DNA from: Chlorella sp. KRBP
Taxonomy: Eukaryota; Chlorophyta; Trebouxiophyceae; Chlorellales; Chlorellaceae
Assembly (NCBI GenBank): GCA_004335735.1
Contig: QAXK01001018.1
Location: forward strand, 1 to 64,000
Length of the DNA: 64,000 nucleotides
Reading direction: 5' to 3'
Shown: piece after piece, positions 49,802-58,378 of the stretch
How the letters are laid out: every line of letters starts with the position of its first letter
Numbering within the stretch: the stretch's first letter is position 1
Notes under the pieces: model-generated
What the model was told of the DNA's origin: nothing
The model's database searches: none
The model's input: only the letters and a program-made list of their open reading frames with translations
Position numbers and translations under genes: made by a program

Positions 49802-51046
49802 TCAGGCCCCGAGGACCCGCTCGAGCCAGGCGTTGCCGAAGACGCGCTCGGGGTCGAGGCGGTCGCGCAGGTCGGCGAAGGCGCGCCACCGCGGGTAGAG
49901 GGGCTCGAGGTCCGCGGCGCCCGCGGTGAAGACCTTGCCCCAGTGCGGCCGGCCCCCGAGCGGCAGGAGCGCCGTCTCGAGCGCGGGCAGGAGCGCGCCC
50001 ACGGCGTCGGGCTCGAGGTCCCACGTGAAGTGGACGCCGACGACGTCGCGCCCGTGGCTGCTGCTCAGCCAGAGGTCGTCCGCGGCGACGGTGCGGATCT
50101 CGCAGACCTGCAGCAGCGGCGCCATCCGGGGCGCCAGCCGGCGCAGGGCCCCGACCGCGTCACCCACCCGGTCGCGGGGCAGCAGGTACTCGCTCTGGAG
50201 CTCCGCGCCCCGGCTCGGGGTATGGTCGAGCCGGAAGTGCGGCAGCCGCTCGTGCCAGGACCCGACGACCCCGAGCTGCTGGGTGACGGCGGCGACGTCG
50301 GCGCCGGCCAGCATGTGCACCGGCCCGGTCGCGGCGACGGTCCCCTCCACGGGGCTCGGGGGCGCGGCCGACCGGCTCTTGAGCCAGACGTCGGCGAGGC
50401 CGCTCGTCCAGTCCGTGAAGAGGCTGACGCTGTAGGCGGCACCGCTCACCGCGTCGAACACCTCCGGAAGGCGGTCGAGCGCGAGGCCGCGGAAGACGTC
50501 CTGGCGCACGTCGAAGTCGGGCTCGACGTCGAGGACCACACGGGTGACCAGGCCCAGCGCACCGAGTGCGACGACGCTGCCGTCGAAGTCCGGGTCGCCG
50601 CGACGGACCCACCGCACCCCGCCGTCGGCGCCGACGAGCTCGAGCCCGGCCACGGCGGACGCGAGCGACCCCACCGCGTTCCCCGAGCCGTGCGTCCCGG
50701 TGGCGACGGCGCCGGCCACGGAGATGTGCGGCAGCGACGCGAGGGCGGACAGGGCCCACCCCCGGCGGTGCAGCTCGGTGGCCAGGTCGCCGTACCGGGT
50801 GGCCGCCCCGACCGTGACCTGCCGACGCTCCTCGTCGACGACGACGTCGGACGGCAGCGCCTCGAGGGAGACGAGCACGCCGTCGGTGTCGGCGATGGCG
50901 GTGAAGGAGTGGCGCGAGCCCAGGGCCCGGATGCGGGGCTCGCGCGCCACGAGGTCCTGCAGCTCCTCGAGGCTCGTCGGGCGCTCGAGACGCCGGGCGC
51001 CGAACACGTGGTTGCCCGCCCAGTTCGTACCCGCCGCCCCGGTCAT
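49802..51046 (-). CDS. alditol (xylitol) oxidase-like FAD enzyme
   Basis: 414 residues from ATG 51046, overlapping the ROK stop by four bases. VAO-type flavoprotein: RALGSRHSFTAIADTDG, where His46 fits the covalent FAD site, LPHISVAGAVATGTHGSGN, and HWGKVF near the end with Lys371. Length and motifs match Streptomyces AldO/xylitol oxidase, which oxidises the terminal alcohol of sugar alcohols with O2 to the aldose and H2O2. Here it would make xylose from xylitol, consistent with xylA next door. An aldonolactone oxidase is an alternative. Confidence 0.85.
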   Translation of the reverse strand: MTGAAGTNWAGNHVFGARRLERPTSLEELQDLVAREPRIRALGSRHSFTAIADTDGVLVSLEALPSDVVVDEERRQVTVGAATRYGDLATELHRRGWALSALASLPHISVAGAVATGTHGSGNAVGSLASAVAGLELVGADGGVRWVRRGDPDFDGSVVALGALGLVTRVVLDVEPDFDVRQDVFRGLALDRLPEVFDAVSGAAYSVSLFTDWTSGLADVWLKSRSAAPPSPVEGTVAATGPVHMLAGADVAAVTQQLGVVGSWHERLPHFRLDHTPSRGAELQSEYLLPRDRVGDAVGALRRLAPRMAPLLQVCEIRTVAADDLWLSSSHGRDVVGVHFTWDLEPDAVGALLPALETALLPLGGRPHWGKVFTAGAADLEPLYPRWRAFADLRDRLDPERVFGNAWLERVLGA

Positions 51047-52275
51047 GAGGTGCCCGCCCAGCGCGCCGGGTGGGCCAGCACCTCGGCCAGCTCGCGCAGC
51101 GCGGCCCCGGAGGCACCCGCCGCGGGGTCCTCCCCCGCCGAGGTCACGGTCGGCGCCACCCACCGGGCGGACAGCGACCGGGCCCGCAGGTGGCGCTCGA
51201 GGTCCGGGCGCAGCAGGTCGGCCACCTGCGCCAGGTGGCCACCGACGACGACCGCGGGGATGTCGAGGACGTTGACCACGCCTGCGAGCACGACGCCGAG
51301 CGCCCACGCCGCCCGCGCCACGGCCTCGACCGCCGCGGGTTCCCCGGCCCGGGCGGCGTCGGCCAGGTCGCGGCCGCCGGCCGAGGCGGGCAGCCCCGCA
51401 GCGGCCAGGATGGCCTCGCGCCCGACGTAGCGCTCGAGGCAGCCGGTCGAGCCGCAGGGGCAGCCCGGTCCGGACGGGTCGACCGGCACGTGCCCGATCT
51501 CCCCGGCCCAACCGTGCCGCCCGGCCATCCCGGCGCCGCCGAGGACGACGGAGCCACCGATGCCGACCTCCCCGGAGAGGTAGACGAAGTCGGCGAGCGG
51601 TCCGGGCCGACCGGGCGCGACCTCGGCGACCGTGCGGGCGGCGAGGTCGGCCTCGTTCCCGACCCGGGGGACCATCCCCCCGACGACCGGGAGGTCGTCG
51701 GGACCGAGGTCGGCCCATCCGAGGTTCGGGGCCACGAGAAGGGCTGTGCCGGAGGGGGACACGAGTCCCGGCAGGGCCAGCCCCGCACCGACGAGCCGCA
51801 CACCGGGTGCGAGCTCCGAGAGCACCTCCTCGGCGAGCTCCGCGAGCCGCGGCAGCACGACGGAGGGGTCGGACCCGACGAACGCGCCGTCGACCACGCG
51901 TCCCGCCACCACCCGTCCGCGCAGGTCGAGCACGCGCGCCGCGACGAACCCGGCGTCGACCTGGAGACCGAGCGCCGCCAGCCCGGCTCCCGGGACGAGC
52001 GGCGTGGCGGGGCGGCCACGGCCGGTGACCGCGCCGCGCTCGAGCTCGTCGAGCACGCCGCCGGCGACGAGGTCGTCGACGAGGCGGGAGACGGTGGAGC
52101 GCGTCATCGAGGTGCGGCCGGCGACGTCGGCCCGGGACACCGGGTCCGCGGACGCGCACACGGTGGCCGTGACGAGGGCGAGGTTGGCCTCCCGCACGGA
52201 GGACTGGGTGGCCCGGGCCTCGCGTGGCACCGGGGGGCCGGGCACGCGGGCCCGGGGTGCGGTCGCCGAGGTCAC
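51043..52275 (-). CDS. ROK-family repressor, XylR-like
   Basis: 410 residues from GTG 52275; a TATCGT box lies seven bases upstream. Winged HTH (SRADVAGRTSMTRSTVSRLVDDLV) then the ROK sugar-kinase-like fold with GEIGHVPVDPSGPGCPCGSTGCLERY, including the Cys zinc site. LSGEVGIGGSVVL is the phosphate-like loop. Divergent from xylA, with an operator-like palindrome over the xylA promoter; xylose is the probable inducer. Confidence 0.9.
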   Translation of the reverse strand: MTSATAPRARVPGPPVPREARATQSSVREANLALVTATVCASADPVSRADVAGRTSMTRSTVSRLVDDLVAGGVLDELERGAVTGRGRPATPLVPGAGLAALGLQVDAGFVAARVLDLRGRVVAGRVVDGAFVGSDPSVVLPRLAELAEEVLSELAPGVRLVGAGLALPGLVSPSGTALLVAPNLGWADLGPDDLPVVGGMVPRVGNEADLAARTVAEVAPGRPGPLADFVYLSGEVGIGGSVVLGGAGMAGRHGWAGEIGHVPVDPSGPGCPCGSTGCLERYVGREAILAAAGLPASAGGRDLADAARAGEPAAVEAVARAAWALGVVLAGVVNVLDIPAVVVGGHLAQVADLLRPDLERHLRARSLSARWVAPTVTSAGEDPAAGASGAALRELAEVLAHPARWAGTS

Positions 52276-52279
52276 GGGG

Positions 52280-52327
52280 TTGACGATAGCCGACCTCGGC
52301 CTATTATGTTTCGTGGCACAACAAAAC
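52280..52327 (+). promoter_or_regulatory. xylA promoter with overlapping ROK operator
   Basis: TTGACG (52280-52285) and TATTAT (52302-52307) are spaced 16 bp, the best sigma-70-type promoter in the window. The imperfect palindrome 52308-52327 (GTTTCGTGGC / ACAACAAAAC, 7 of 10 positions paired) lies at the start of transcription, with the GTTTnGT...ACnAAAC look of XylR sites. The ROK start lies five bases from the -35 box on the other strand. Confidence 0.7.
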
Positions 52328-52344
52328 CGACGAAGGAGCACACC

Positions 52345-53523
52345 GTGGTGCGTCGCCCCACCCCCGAGGACAAGTTCTCGTTCGGCCTGTGGACCGTGGG
52401 CTGGACGGGCACCGACCCGTTCGGCGGCCCCAGCCGCCCCGCCCTCGACCCCTGGGAGTACGCCGAGAAGCTCGCCGAGCTCGGCGCGTGGGGGGTGACC
52501 TTCCACGACAACGACGTCTTCCCCTTCGACGCCGACGCGGCGACCAAGGAGCGCATCGTCTCCCGGTTCCGGAAGGCGACCGACGACGCCGGCCTGACCA
52601 TCGAGATGGTCACGACGAACACCTTCAGCCACCCCGTCTTCAAGGACGGCGGCCTGACGAGCAACGACCGCGGGGTGCGCCGCTTCGGCCTGCGCAAGGT
52701 CCTCCAGGCCGTCGACCTCGCCGCCGAGCTCGGCGCGACGACCTTCGTCATGTGGGGCGGGCGTGAGGGCAGCGAGTACGACGGCTCCAAGGACGTCTAC
52801 TCGGCCATGGAGCGGTACAAGGAGGGCCTCGACACCGTCGCCGGCTACATCAAGTCCCAGGGCCACGACCTGCGGATCGCGCTGGAGCCCAAGCCGAACG
52901 AGCCGCGCGGAGACATCTTCCTGCCCACCGCGGGCCACGCGCTGGCCCTCATCGCCGAGCTCGAGCACGGCGACATCGTCGGCCTCAACCCCGAGACCGG
53001 CCACGAGCAGATGGCCAACCTCAACTACACGCACGGCCTCGGCCAGGCGCTGTGGAGCGGGAAGCTCTTCCACATCGACCTCAACGGCCAGCGCGGCCTC
53101 AAGTACGACCAGGACCTCGTCTTCGGCCACGGCGACCTCATCTCCGCCTTCTTCACCGTCGACCTCATCGAGAACGGCTTCCCCGGCCACCCGGACGGCC
53201 CGCGCTACGACGGCCCCCGGCACTTCGACTACAAGCCCTCGCGCACCGAGCACATGGAGGGTGTCTGGGAGTCGGCCAGGGCCTGCATGTCGACCTACCT
53301 GCTGCTCGCCGACAAGGCCCGCGCCTTCCGCGCGGACCCGCGCGTCCAGGAGGCGATGGAGTACGCCGGCGTCCTCGACCTGGCGCGGCCCACCCTCGAC
53401 GAGGGCGAGTCGGTCGCCGACCTCCTCGCCACCGACGACGGGTTCGACCCCGAGAAGGCCGGCGAGCGCGACTTCGGGTTCGTCCGCCTGCAGCAGCTGG
53501 CCATCGAGCACATCGTCGGCTGA
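52345..53523 (+). CDS. xylA: xylose isomerase
   Basis: 392 residues from GTG 52345 (AAGGAG at 52333-52338); GTG 52348 is also possible. Class I actinobacterial enzyme: FSFGLWTVGWTGTDPFG, catalytic His54 and Asp57 in VTFHDND, metal ligands in EPKPNEPRGD, GLNPETGHEQM and HIDLNGQRGLKYDQD. It converts xylose to xylulose. No xylulokinase gene follows; the arabinofuranosidase starts 2 bp after the stop. Confidence 0.97.
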   Translation: MVRRPTPEDKFSFGLWTVGWTGTDPFGGPSRPALDPWEYAEKLAELGAWGVTFHDNDVFPFDADAATKERIVSRFRKATDDAGLTIEMVTTNTFSHPVFKDGGLTSNDRGVRRFGLRKVLQAVDLAAELGATTFVMWGGREGSEYDGSKDVYSAMERYKEGLDTVAGYIKSQGHDLRIALEPKPNEPRGDIFLPTAGHALALIAELEHGDIVGLNPETGHEQMANLNYTHGLGQALWSGKLFHIDLNGQRGLKYDQDLVFGHGDLISAFFTVDLIENGFPGHPDGPRYDGPRHFDYKPSRTEHMEGVWESARACMSTYLLLADKARAFRADPRVQEAMEYAGVLDLARPTLDEGESVADLLATDDGFDPEKAGERDFGFVRLQQLAIEHIVG

Positions 53524-53525
53524 GC

Positions 53526-55037
53526 GTGACGGCGCCCACCACCCGCGTCGTCGTCGACGCGGGTGACGTCGTCGCACCCGTGCGGCGCGAGCTGTTCGGC
53601 GGCTTCGTCGAGCACCTCGGCCGCGCCGTGTACGGCGGCCTCCACGAGCCGGGCCACCCCACCGCGGGCGCGGACGGGATGCGCGGCGACGTCCTCGACC
53701 TCGTGCGCGAGCTCGGGGTGACGACGCTGCGCTACCCCGGCGGCAACTTCGTCTCCGCGTACCGCTGGGAGGACGGGGTCGGGCCGGTGGCCGAGCGCCC
53801 GGTCCGGCTCGACCCCGCCTGGCACTCGACCGAGCCGAACACCGTCGGCGTCGACGAGCTCGTGTCCTGGTGCCGCCGGGCCGGGGTCGAGCCGATGATG
53901 GCCGTCAACCTCGGCACCCGGGGCACCCAGGAGGCCCTCGACCTGCTGGAGTACTGCAACCACCCCGGCGGGACGGCCCTCTCGGACCGACGCCGCGCCA
54001 ACGGCCACCCCGAGCCGCACGCCATCCGCACGTGGTGCCTCGGCAACGAGATGGACGGTCCGTGGCAGGTCGGGCACCGCTCGGCCGACGAGTACGGACG
54101 CCTCGCCGCGCGGACCGCCCGGGCGATGCGGATGCTCGACCCGGATCTCGTCCTCGTGGCCTGCGGCAGCTCCGGGCCGGAGATGCCGACCTTCGGCGCC
54201 TGGGAGCGAGAGGTGCTGCGGCACACCGCCGACTGCGTCGACCTCATCTCGGCGCACAGCTACTTCTGGCTGCGCGGCGACGACCTCGCCTCGTTCCTCG
54301 CCTCCGGTGTCGAGCTCGACCGCTTCGTCACCGACGTGGCCACTGCTGCCGACGAGGCTTGTGCCGCAGCCGGACTCGACCGGCGCATCGACATCTCGGT
54401 CGACGAGTGGAACGTCTGGGACCTCGAGGCCGAGACCTCGCGGCCGCCGAGCGGGTCGGACTGGCCGGTGGCACCGCGGCTGCTCGAGCAGCGCTACTCC
54501 GTCGCGGACGCCGTGGTCGTCGGGTCGCTGCTCATGACCCTCCTGCGTCGCAGCGACCGCGTGGCCTCCGCCAGCCTGGCGCAGCTCGTCAACGTCATCG
54601 CGCCGGTCATGACCGAGCCCGAGGGCCCGGCGTGGCGCCAGAGCACCTTCGAGCCGTTCGCCCTCACCGCGCGGTGGGCGCGCGGGGACGTGGTGCGCTG
54701 CCGGGTCGAGGGCGGCGAGGTGGTGACCCCACGCAGCGGTGACGTGCCGGCCGTCGACGTCGTCGCCACCCGGGACACCGGAGGCGGCGGACTGACCGTC
54801 ATCCTGCTGAACCGGTCTCCCGAGCGGGCGGCCGAGGTCGAGCTGGACCTGCGCGGCCTGCCCGGACCGACCCTGCACGAGGCCCTCGTGCTCGCCGACC
54901 CGGACCCGACCCGGGTGCCCACCCCCGAGGAGTCCGACGCCGGCCTGCTCCGCCGGCTGCCGGTGGCGCAGGACGGCCCTCGGCTGCGCACCACGCTGCC
55001 CGCAGCGAGCTGGTCCGCCCTGCGGCTCGCCCGCTGA
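53526..55037 (+). CDS. GH51 alpha-L-arabinofuranosidase
   Basis: 503 residues from GTG 53526. No signal peptide, so it acts inside the cell on imported arabinoxylan fragments. Catalytic acid/base Glu175 in GNEMDGPWQ and nucleophile Glu294 in VDEWNVW; LRYPGGNFVSAYRWEDGVGP is a further family block. C-terminal beta domain present. Two bases after xylA, so in the same operon. Confidence 0.94.
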   Translation: MTAPTTRVVVDAGDVVAPVRRELFGGFVEHLGRAVYGGLHEPGHPTAGADGMRGDVLDLVRELGVTTLRYPGGNFVSAYRWEDGVGPVAERPVRLDPAWHSTEPNTVGVDELVSWCRRAGVEPMMAVNLGTRGTQEALDLLEYCNHPGGTALSDRRRANGHPEPHAIRTWCLGNEMDGPWQVGHRSADEYGRLAARTARAMRMLDPDLVLVACGSSGPEMPTFGAWEREVLRHTADCVDLISAHSYFWLRGDDLASFLASGVELDRFVTDVATAADEACAAAGLDRRIDISVDEWNVWDLEAETSRPPSGSDWPVAPRLLEQRYSVADAVVVGSLLMTLLRRSDRVASASLAQLVNVIAPVMTEPEGPAWRQSTFEPFALTARWARGDVVRCRVEGGEVVTPRSGDVPAVDVVATRDTGGGGLTVILLNRSPERAAEVELDLRGLPGPTLHEALVLADPDPTRVPTPEESDAGLLRRLPVAQDGPRLRTTLPAASWSALRLAR

Positions 55038-55095
55038 CGCCAGGCCCGGTTCCGGACCTCCGACGTTCGACAGCCGCCCCTCCGACGCGCAGATC

Positions 55096-55119
55096 GGTAA
55101 CGATGTCGATAACGTTCTC
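55096..55119. promoter_or_regulatory. two adjacent LacI-type operators before the xylanase
   Basis: GATAACGTTCTC at 55108-55119 directly follows a weaker copy GGTAACGATGTC at 55096-55107. The AACGTT core matches sites at 56991 and 63934. Confidence 0.65.
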
Positions 55120-55149
55120 TACTCCATCACCTGTGCAAAGGAGCACGTC

Positions 55150-56332
55150 ATGGGAGTACGCAGAACGGTGTCCCTGCTCGCGGTCGCGGCGGTCGCGGGC
55201 CTGGGTGGGGTCGCAGCCGGGCCCGCCGTCGCGGGCCGCTCGACGCCACCACCGCAGGAGCGGACGCTGCGCGCCCTGGCCGCCCCGACCGACCTGAGGG
55301 TCGGCACGGCCGTGTCGGACGAGGCGCTCGCGGACCCGACCTACCGCAGGATCGCGGCCACCGAGTTCTCGAGCGTGACCGCCGAGAACGTCATGAAGTG
55401 GGAGGTCCTCGAGCCCGAGCGCGGCCGGTACGACTGGAGCGCGGCCGAGCGCCTCATGGGGTTCGCGAAGGCCAACGGGCAGAGGGTCCGCGGGCACGTC
55501 CTCGTGTGGAACAACCAGCTGCCCGCGTGGCTCACCGAGGGCGTCGCCGACGGCTCGATCTCCGACACCGAGCTGAGGGGCATCCTGCGCGAGCACGTCC
55601 GCACGGTCGTCTCGCACTTCAAGGGCCGGATCTGGCAGTGGGACGTCGTCAACGAGGCCGCCACCGACTCGTTCGACAGCCCGGACGGGACGATCACCTA
55701 CAAGGGGTTCTGGGCGCAGCACCTCGGCCCGGGGGTACATCGCCGACGCCTTCCGGTGGGCCCGCCAGGCCGACCCCGGGGCCCTGCTCTTCTACAACGA
55801 CTACAACATCGACGCCTTCGGTGACGGGGGCCCGGGTGACAAGACCCAGTTCGTCTACGAGATGGTGCGCGGGCTGCGCCGGGCCGGGGTGCCGATCGAC
55901 GGCGTCGGCAGCCAGGCGCACCTGTCGACGCGCTACGGCAACTACACCGCGTTCCAGATCCAGGACATGCTCGACCGCTTCGCCAGGCTCGGGGTCGCCA
56001 CCGCCCTCACCGAGGTCGACGTGCGGAACCTGATGCCGGAGAACCCGACCGGAGACACCCTCAACCCGTTGCTGCAGGCCCAGGCCTACAACTACAGCGC
56101 GCTGATGCAAGGGTGCCTCGCGAGCCGGCACTGCATCTCGTACACGGTCTGGGGCTTCGACGACGGGCACAGCTGGACCAACACGACCGACTTCGGCGAG
56201 GGCGCCGGCCGTGAACGGATGGCGGCGATCTACGACGAGCAGTACCGCCCCAAGCTCGCCTACCGGGCCCTGCAGTCCGACCTCGCCTCGACCGACGCGC
56301 CACGGCGCGTCACCCAGCGGCCCCGTCGCTGA
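55150..56332 (+). pseudogene. GH10 endo-xylanase gene with a +1 frameshift
   Basis: Signal peptide at the start (VSLLAVAAVAGLGGVAAGPAVAG) followed by a GH10 barrel: TAENVMKWEVLEPERGRYDW, GHVLVWNNQLPAWL, and acid/base Glu169 in DVVNEA. At 55731-55735 a run of five G shifts the frame; reading resumes correctly in frame 2 and includes FYNDYNIDAFGDGGPG and the nucleophile in ALTEVDVR, to the stop at 56332. As written, the product stops at 55824 after 224 residues, lacking the second catalytic Glu. Either a real mutation or a one-base sequencing error. Confidence 0.85.
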
Positions 56333-56945
56333 GGTCGTCCGGGTGCTCGGGGAGGGTGAAGGCCCAGCCCTCCTCGAGCAGCCCGGCCGCCACCCGGCGC
56401 ACGGCGGCGACCGTCCCCCGGCGGTCGCCGCCGCCGTCGTGGACGAGCAGCACGCCCCCGGGCCGGGCGGCGGCCCGCAGGCGCGTGACGAGCGTCGGCA
56501 CGTCCTGGGTCAGCCAGTCACCGACCGCACCGACGACGCCGAGCGGTTGCAGCCCGAGCCGCACCGCGACGTCGGCCGTGCACCCCCACGACCCGTTGGC
56601 CGCCCGGTACCAGCGGACGGACACCGGCCCGACCGCGCCGGCCACCGCGTCCGTCGTGGCGCGCAGCGCCTGCTCGACCGTGGCCGGCGAGGCCGACCCG
56701 AGGTCCGCGTAGTCCCAGCCGTGGTTCGCGAGGGCGTGCCCGGCCGCCACCATGCGGCGCAGGATGCGCGCGCCCTCGGGCGTCGCGACCCGCTCCCCGA
56801 CGACGCAGAACGTGGCCCGCACCCCCAGCTCGTCGAGCACGTCGAGCAGCGCGTCGGTGTCCGCGGCCGGCCCGTCGTCGACCGTCAGGGCCAGGACCCG
56901 ACCCGTGCCCGCGGCCCGCACCACCGGTTCGCTCGTCGGTGCCAT
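56310..56945 (-). CDS. NodB-family polysaccharide deacetylase, metal site altered
   Basis: 211 residues from ATG 56945; the frame upstream of this lies over the operator. LTVDDGPAADTDALLDVL gives the catalytic and metal Asp pair (Asp23, Asp24). The metal motif reads NHGWDYADL where NHTxxHPxL is usual, so one His ligand is Tyr. There is no signal peptide. Might be an acetylxylan esterase-like enzyme or an inactive relative. Convergent with, and overlapping by 23 bp, the xylanase gene; divergent from the importer operon. Confidence 0.8.
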   Translation of the reverse strand: MAPTSEPVVRAAGTGRVLALTVDDGPAADTDALLDVLDELGVRATFCVVGERVATPEGARILRRMVAAGHALANHGWDYADLGSASPATVEQALRATTDAVAGAVGPVSVRWYRAANGSWGCTADVAVRLGLQPLGVVGAVGDWLTQDVPTLVTRLRAAARPGGVLLVHDGGGDRRGTVAAVRRVAAGLLEEGWAFTLPEHPDDLSDGAAG

Positions 56946-56990
56946 GGCACCCCTCCGCTCCGCCGTGGACGACCTCTCGTCCCACGTGAC

Positions 56991-57014
56991 GATAACGTTA
57001 TCGACAACGATTGA
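56991..57014. promoter_or_regulatory. two adjacent LacI-type operators between deacetylase and importer
   Basis: GATAACGTTATC (56991-57002) is a perfect palindrome; GACAACGATTGA (57003-57014) follows directly as a weaker copy. Same 12-bp tandem arrangement as before the xylanase. It lies 46 bp from the deacetylase start and 63 bp from the importer start, so it can control both. Confidence 0.75.
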
Positions 57015-57076
57015 CGAACCCCCGGTGCGGGTGCCACGGTGGGACCCCACTCACTCAACGACGAGGAGCGTCAACG

Positions 57077-58378
57077 ATGACCCGGAGCATCACGCGGGCC
57101 CTGGCCCTGGGCGCCACGCTGACCGTGCTGGCCGCCTGTGGCACCGGCGGCGAGAGCGGCGACAGCGGCGACTCGACGGACTCGGGAGGTGCCCGGACGA
57201 TCACGTGGTGGCACAACTCGAACACCGACCCCGGCAAGGCCTACTACGACGAGGTCGCGAAGAAGTTCGAGGCCTCCCACCCCGGCGTCACCGTCCAGGT
57301 GAGCGCCATGCAGCACGAGGACATGCTCACCAAGCTCGACGCCGCCTTCCAGAGCGGCGACGCCCCCGACGTCTACATGGAGCGCGGCGGCGGCGAGCTC
57401 GCCGACCACGTCGAGGCGGGGCTGGTCAAGGACATCTCCGAGCCCGCCCAGGCCGAGATCGGGAAGATCGGTGGCTCGGTCAGCGGGTGGCAGGTCGACG
57501 GGAAGACCTACGCCCTGCCCTTCTCGGTCGGCGTCGTCGGGTTCTGGTACAACAAGGACCTGCTGAAGCAGGGCGGCGTGACGAACCCGCCGAAGACCCT
57601 CGACGAGCTCATCGCCGCGGCCGACACGCTCAAGAAGGCCGGCATCGCCCCGATCTCCGTCGGGGCCGGCGACAAGTGGCCCGCCGCGCACTACTGGTAC
57701 TACCTCGCGCTGCGCCAGTGCCCGAAGTCCGTCCTCGACGGCGCCGTGAAGACCCTCGACTTCTCCGACCAGTGCTTCGTGCGCGCCGGCCAGGACCTCG
57801 AGAAGATCATCGGCGCCCAGCCGTTCAACAAGGGCTTCCTCTCCACCCCGGCCCAGACCGGTCCGACGAGCGCCTCCGGGCTGCTCGCCACCGGGAAGGT
57901 CGCGATGGAGATGCAGGGCCACTGGGAGCCCGGTGTCATGCAGGGGCTCACCGAGGACAAGAAGGGCCTCGGCGACAAGACCGGCTGGTTCCCGTTCCCG
58001 TCCGTGTCCGGCGGGCAGGGCGACCAGACCGCGGCCCTCGGCGGCGGCGACGCCTGGGCGGTCTCGCAGAAGGCGCCCGACGTGGCGGTGGACTTCGTGA
58101 AGTACCTCCTCTCCGACGAGGTGCAGAAGGGCTTCGCCGAGCGGGACATGGGTCTGCCCACCAACCCCGCGGCGGGCAGCTCGGTCAAGGACCCCGCGCT
58201 CGCCGGGCTGCTCAAGGTGCGCGACGACGCGCCCTACGTCCAGCTGTACTTCGACACCGCCTTCGGCCAGTCCGTCGGTGGCGCGATGAACGACGAGATC
58301 GCCCTGGCCTTCGCGGACAAGGCGACACCGCAGGACATCGTCGCGAAGACCCAGCAGGCGGCGGACGCCGAGAAGTGA
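57077..58378 (+). CDS. ABC sugar importer, solute-binding lipoprotein
   Basis: 433 residues from ATG 57077 with AGGAG upstream. Signal and lipobox LTVLAAC at about residue 20, Gly/Ser linker, then an extracellular-binding-protein type 1 fold: TITWWHNSNTDPGKAYYDEVAKKFEASHPGVTVQV, DAPDVYMERGG, YALPFSVGVVGFWYNKDLL. Context suggests xylo-oligosaccharides. Overlaps the next gene as GTGA. Confidence 0.93.
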   Translation: MTRSITRALALGATLTVLAACGTGGESGDSGDSTDSGGARTITWWHNSNTDPGKAYYDEVAKKFEASHPGVTVQVSAMQHEDMLTKLDAAFQSGDAPDVYMERGGGELADHVEAGLVKDISEPAQAEIGKIGGSVSGWQVDGKTYALPFSVGVVGFWYNKDLLKQGGVTNPPKTLDELIAAADTLKKAGIAPISVGAGDKWPAAHYWYYLALRQCPKSVLDGAVKTLDFSDQCFVRAGQDLEKIIGAQPFNKGFLSTPAQTGPTSASGLLATGKVAMEMQGHWEPGVMQGLTEDKKGLGDKTGWFPFPSVSGGQGDQTAALGGGDAWAVSQKAPDVAVDFVKYLLSDEVQKGFAERDMGLPTNPAAGSSVKDPALAGLLKVRDDAPYVQLYFDTAFGQSVGGAMNDEIALAFADKATPQDIVAKTQQAADAEK

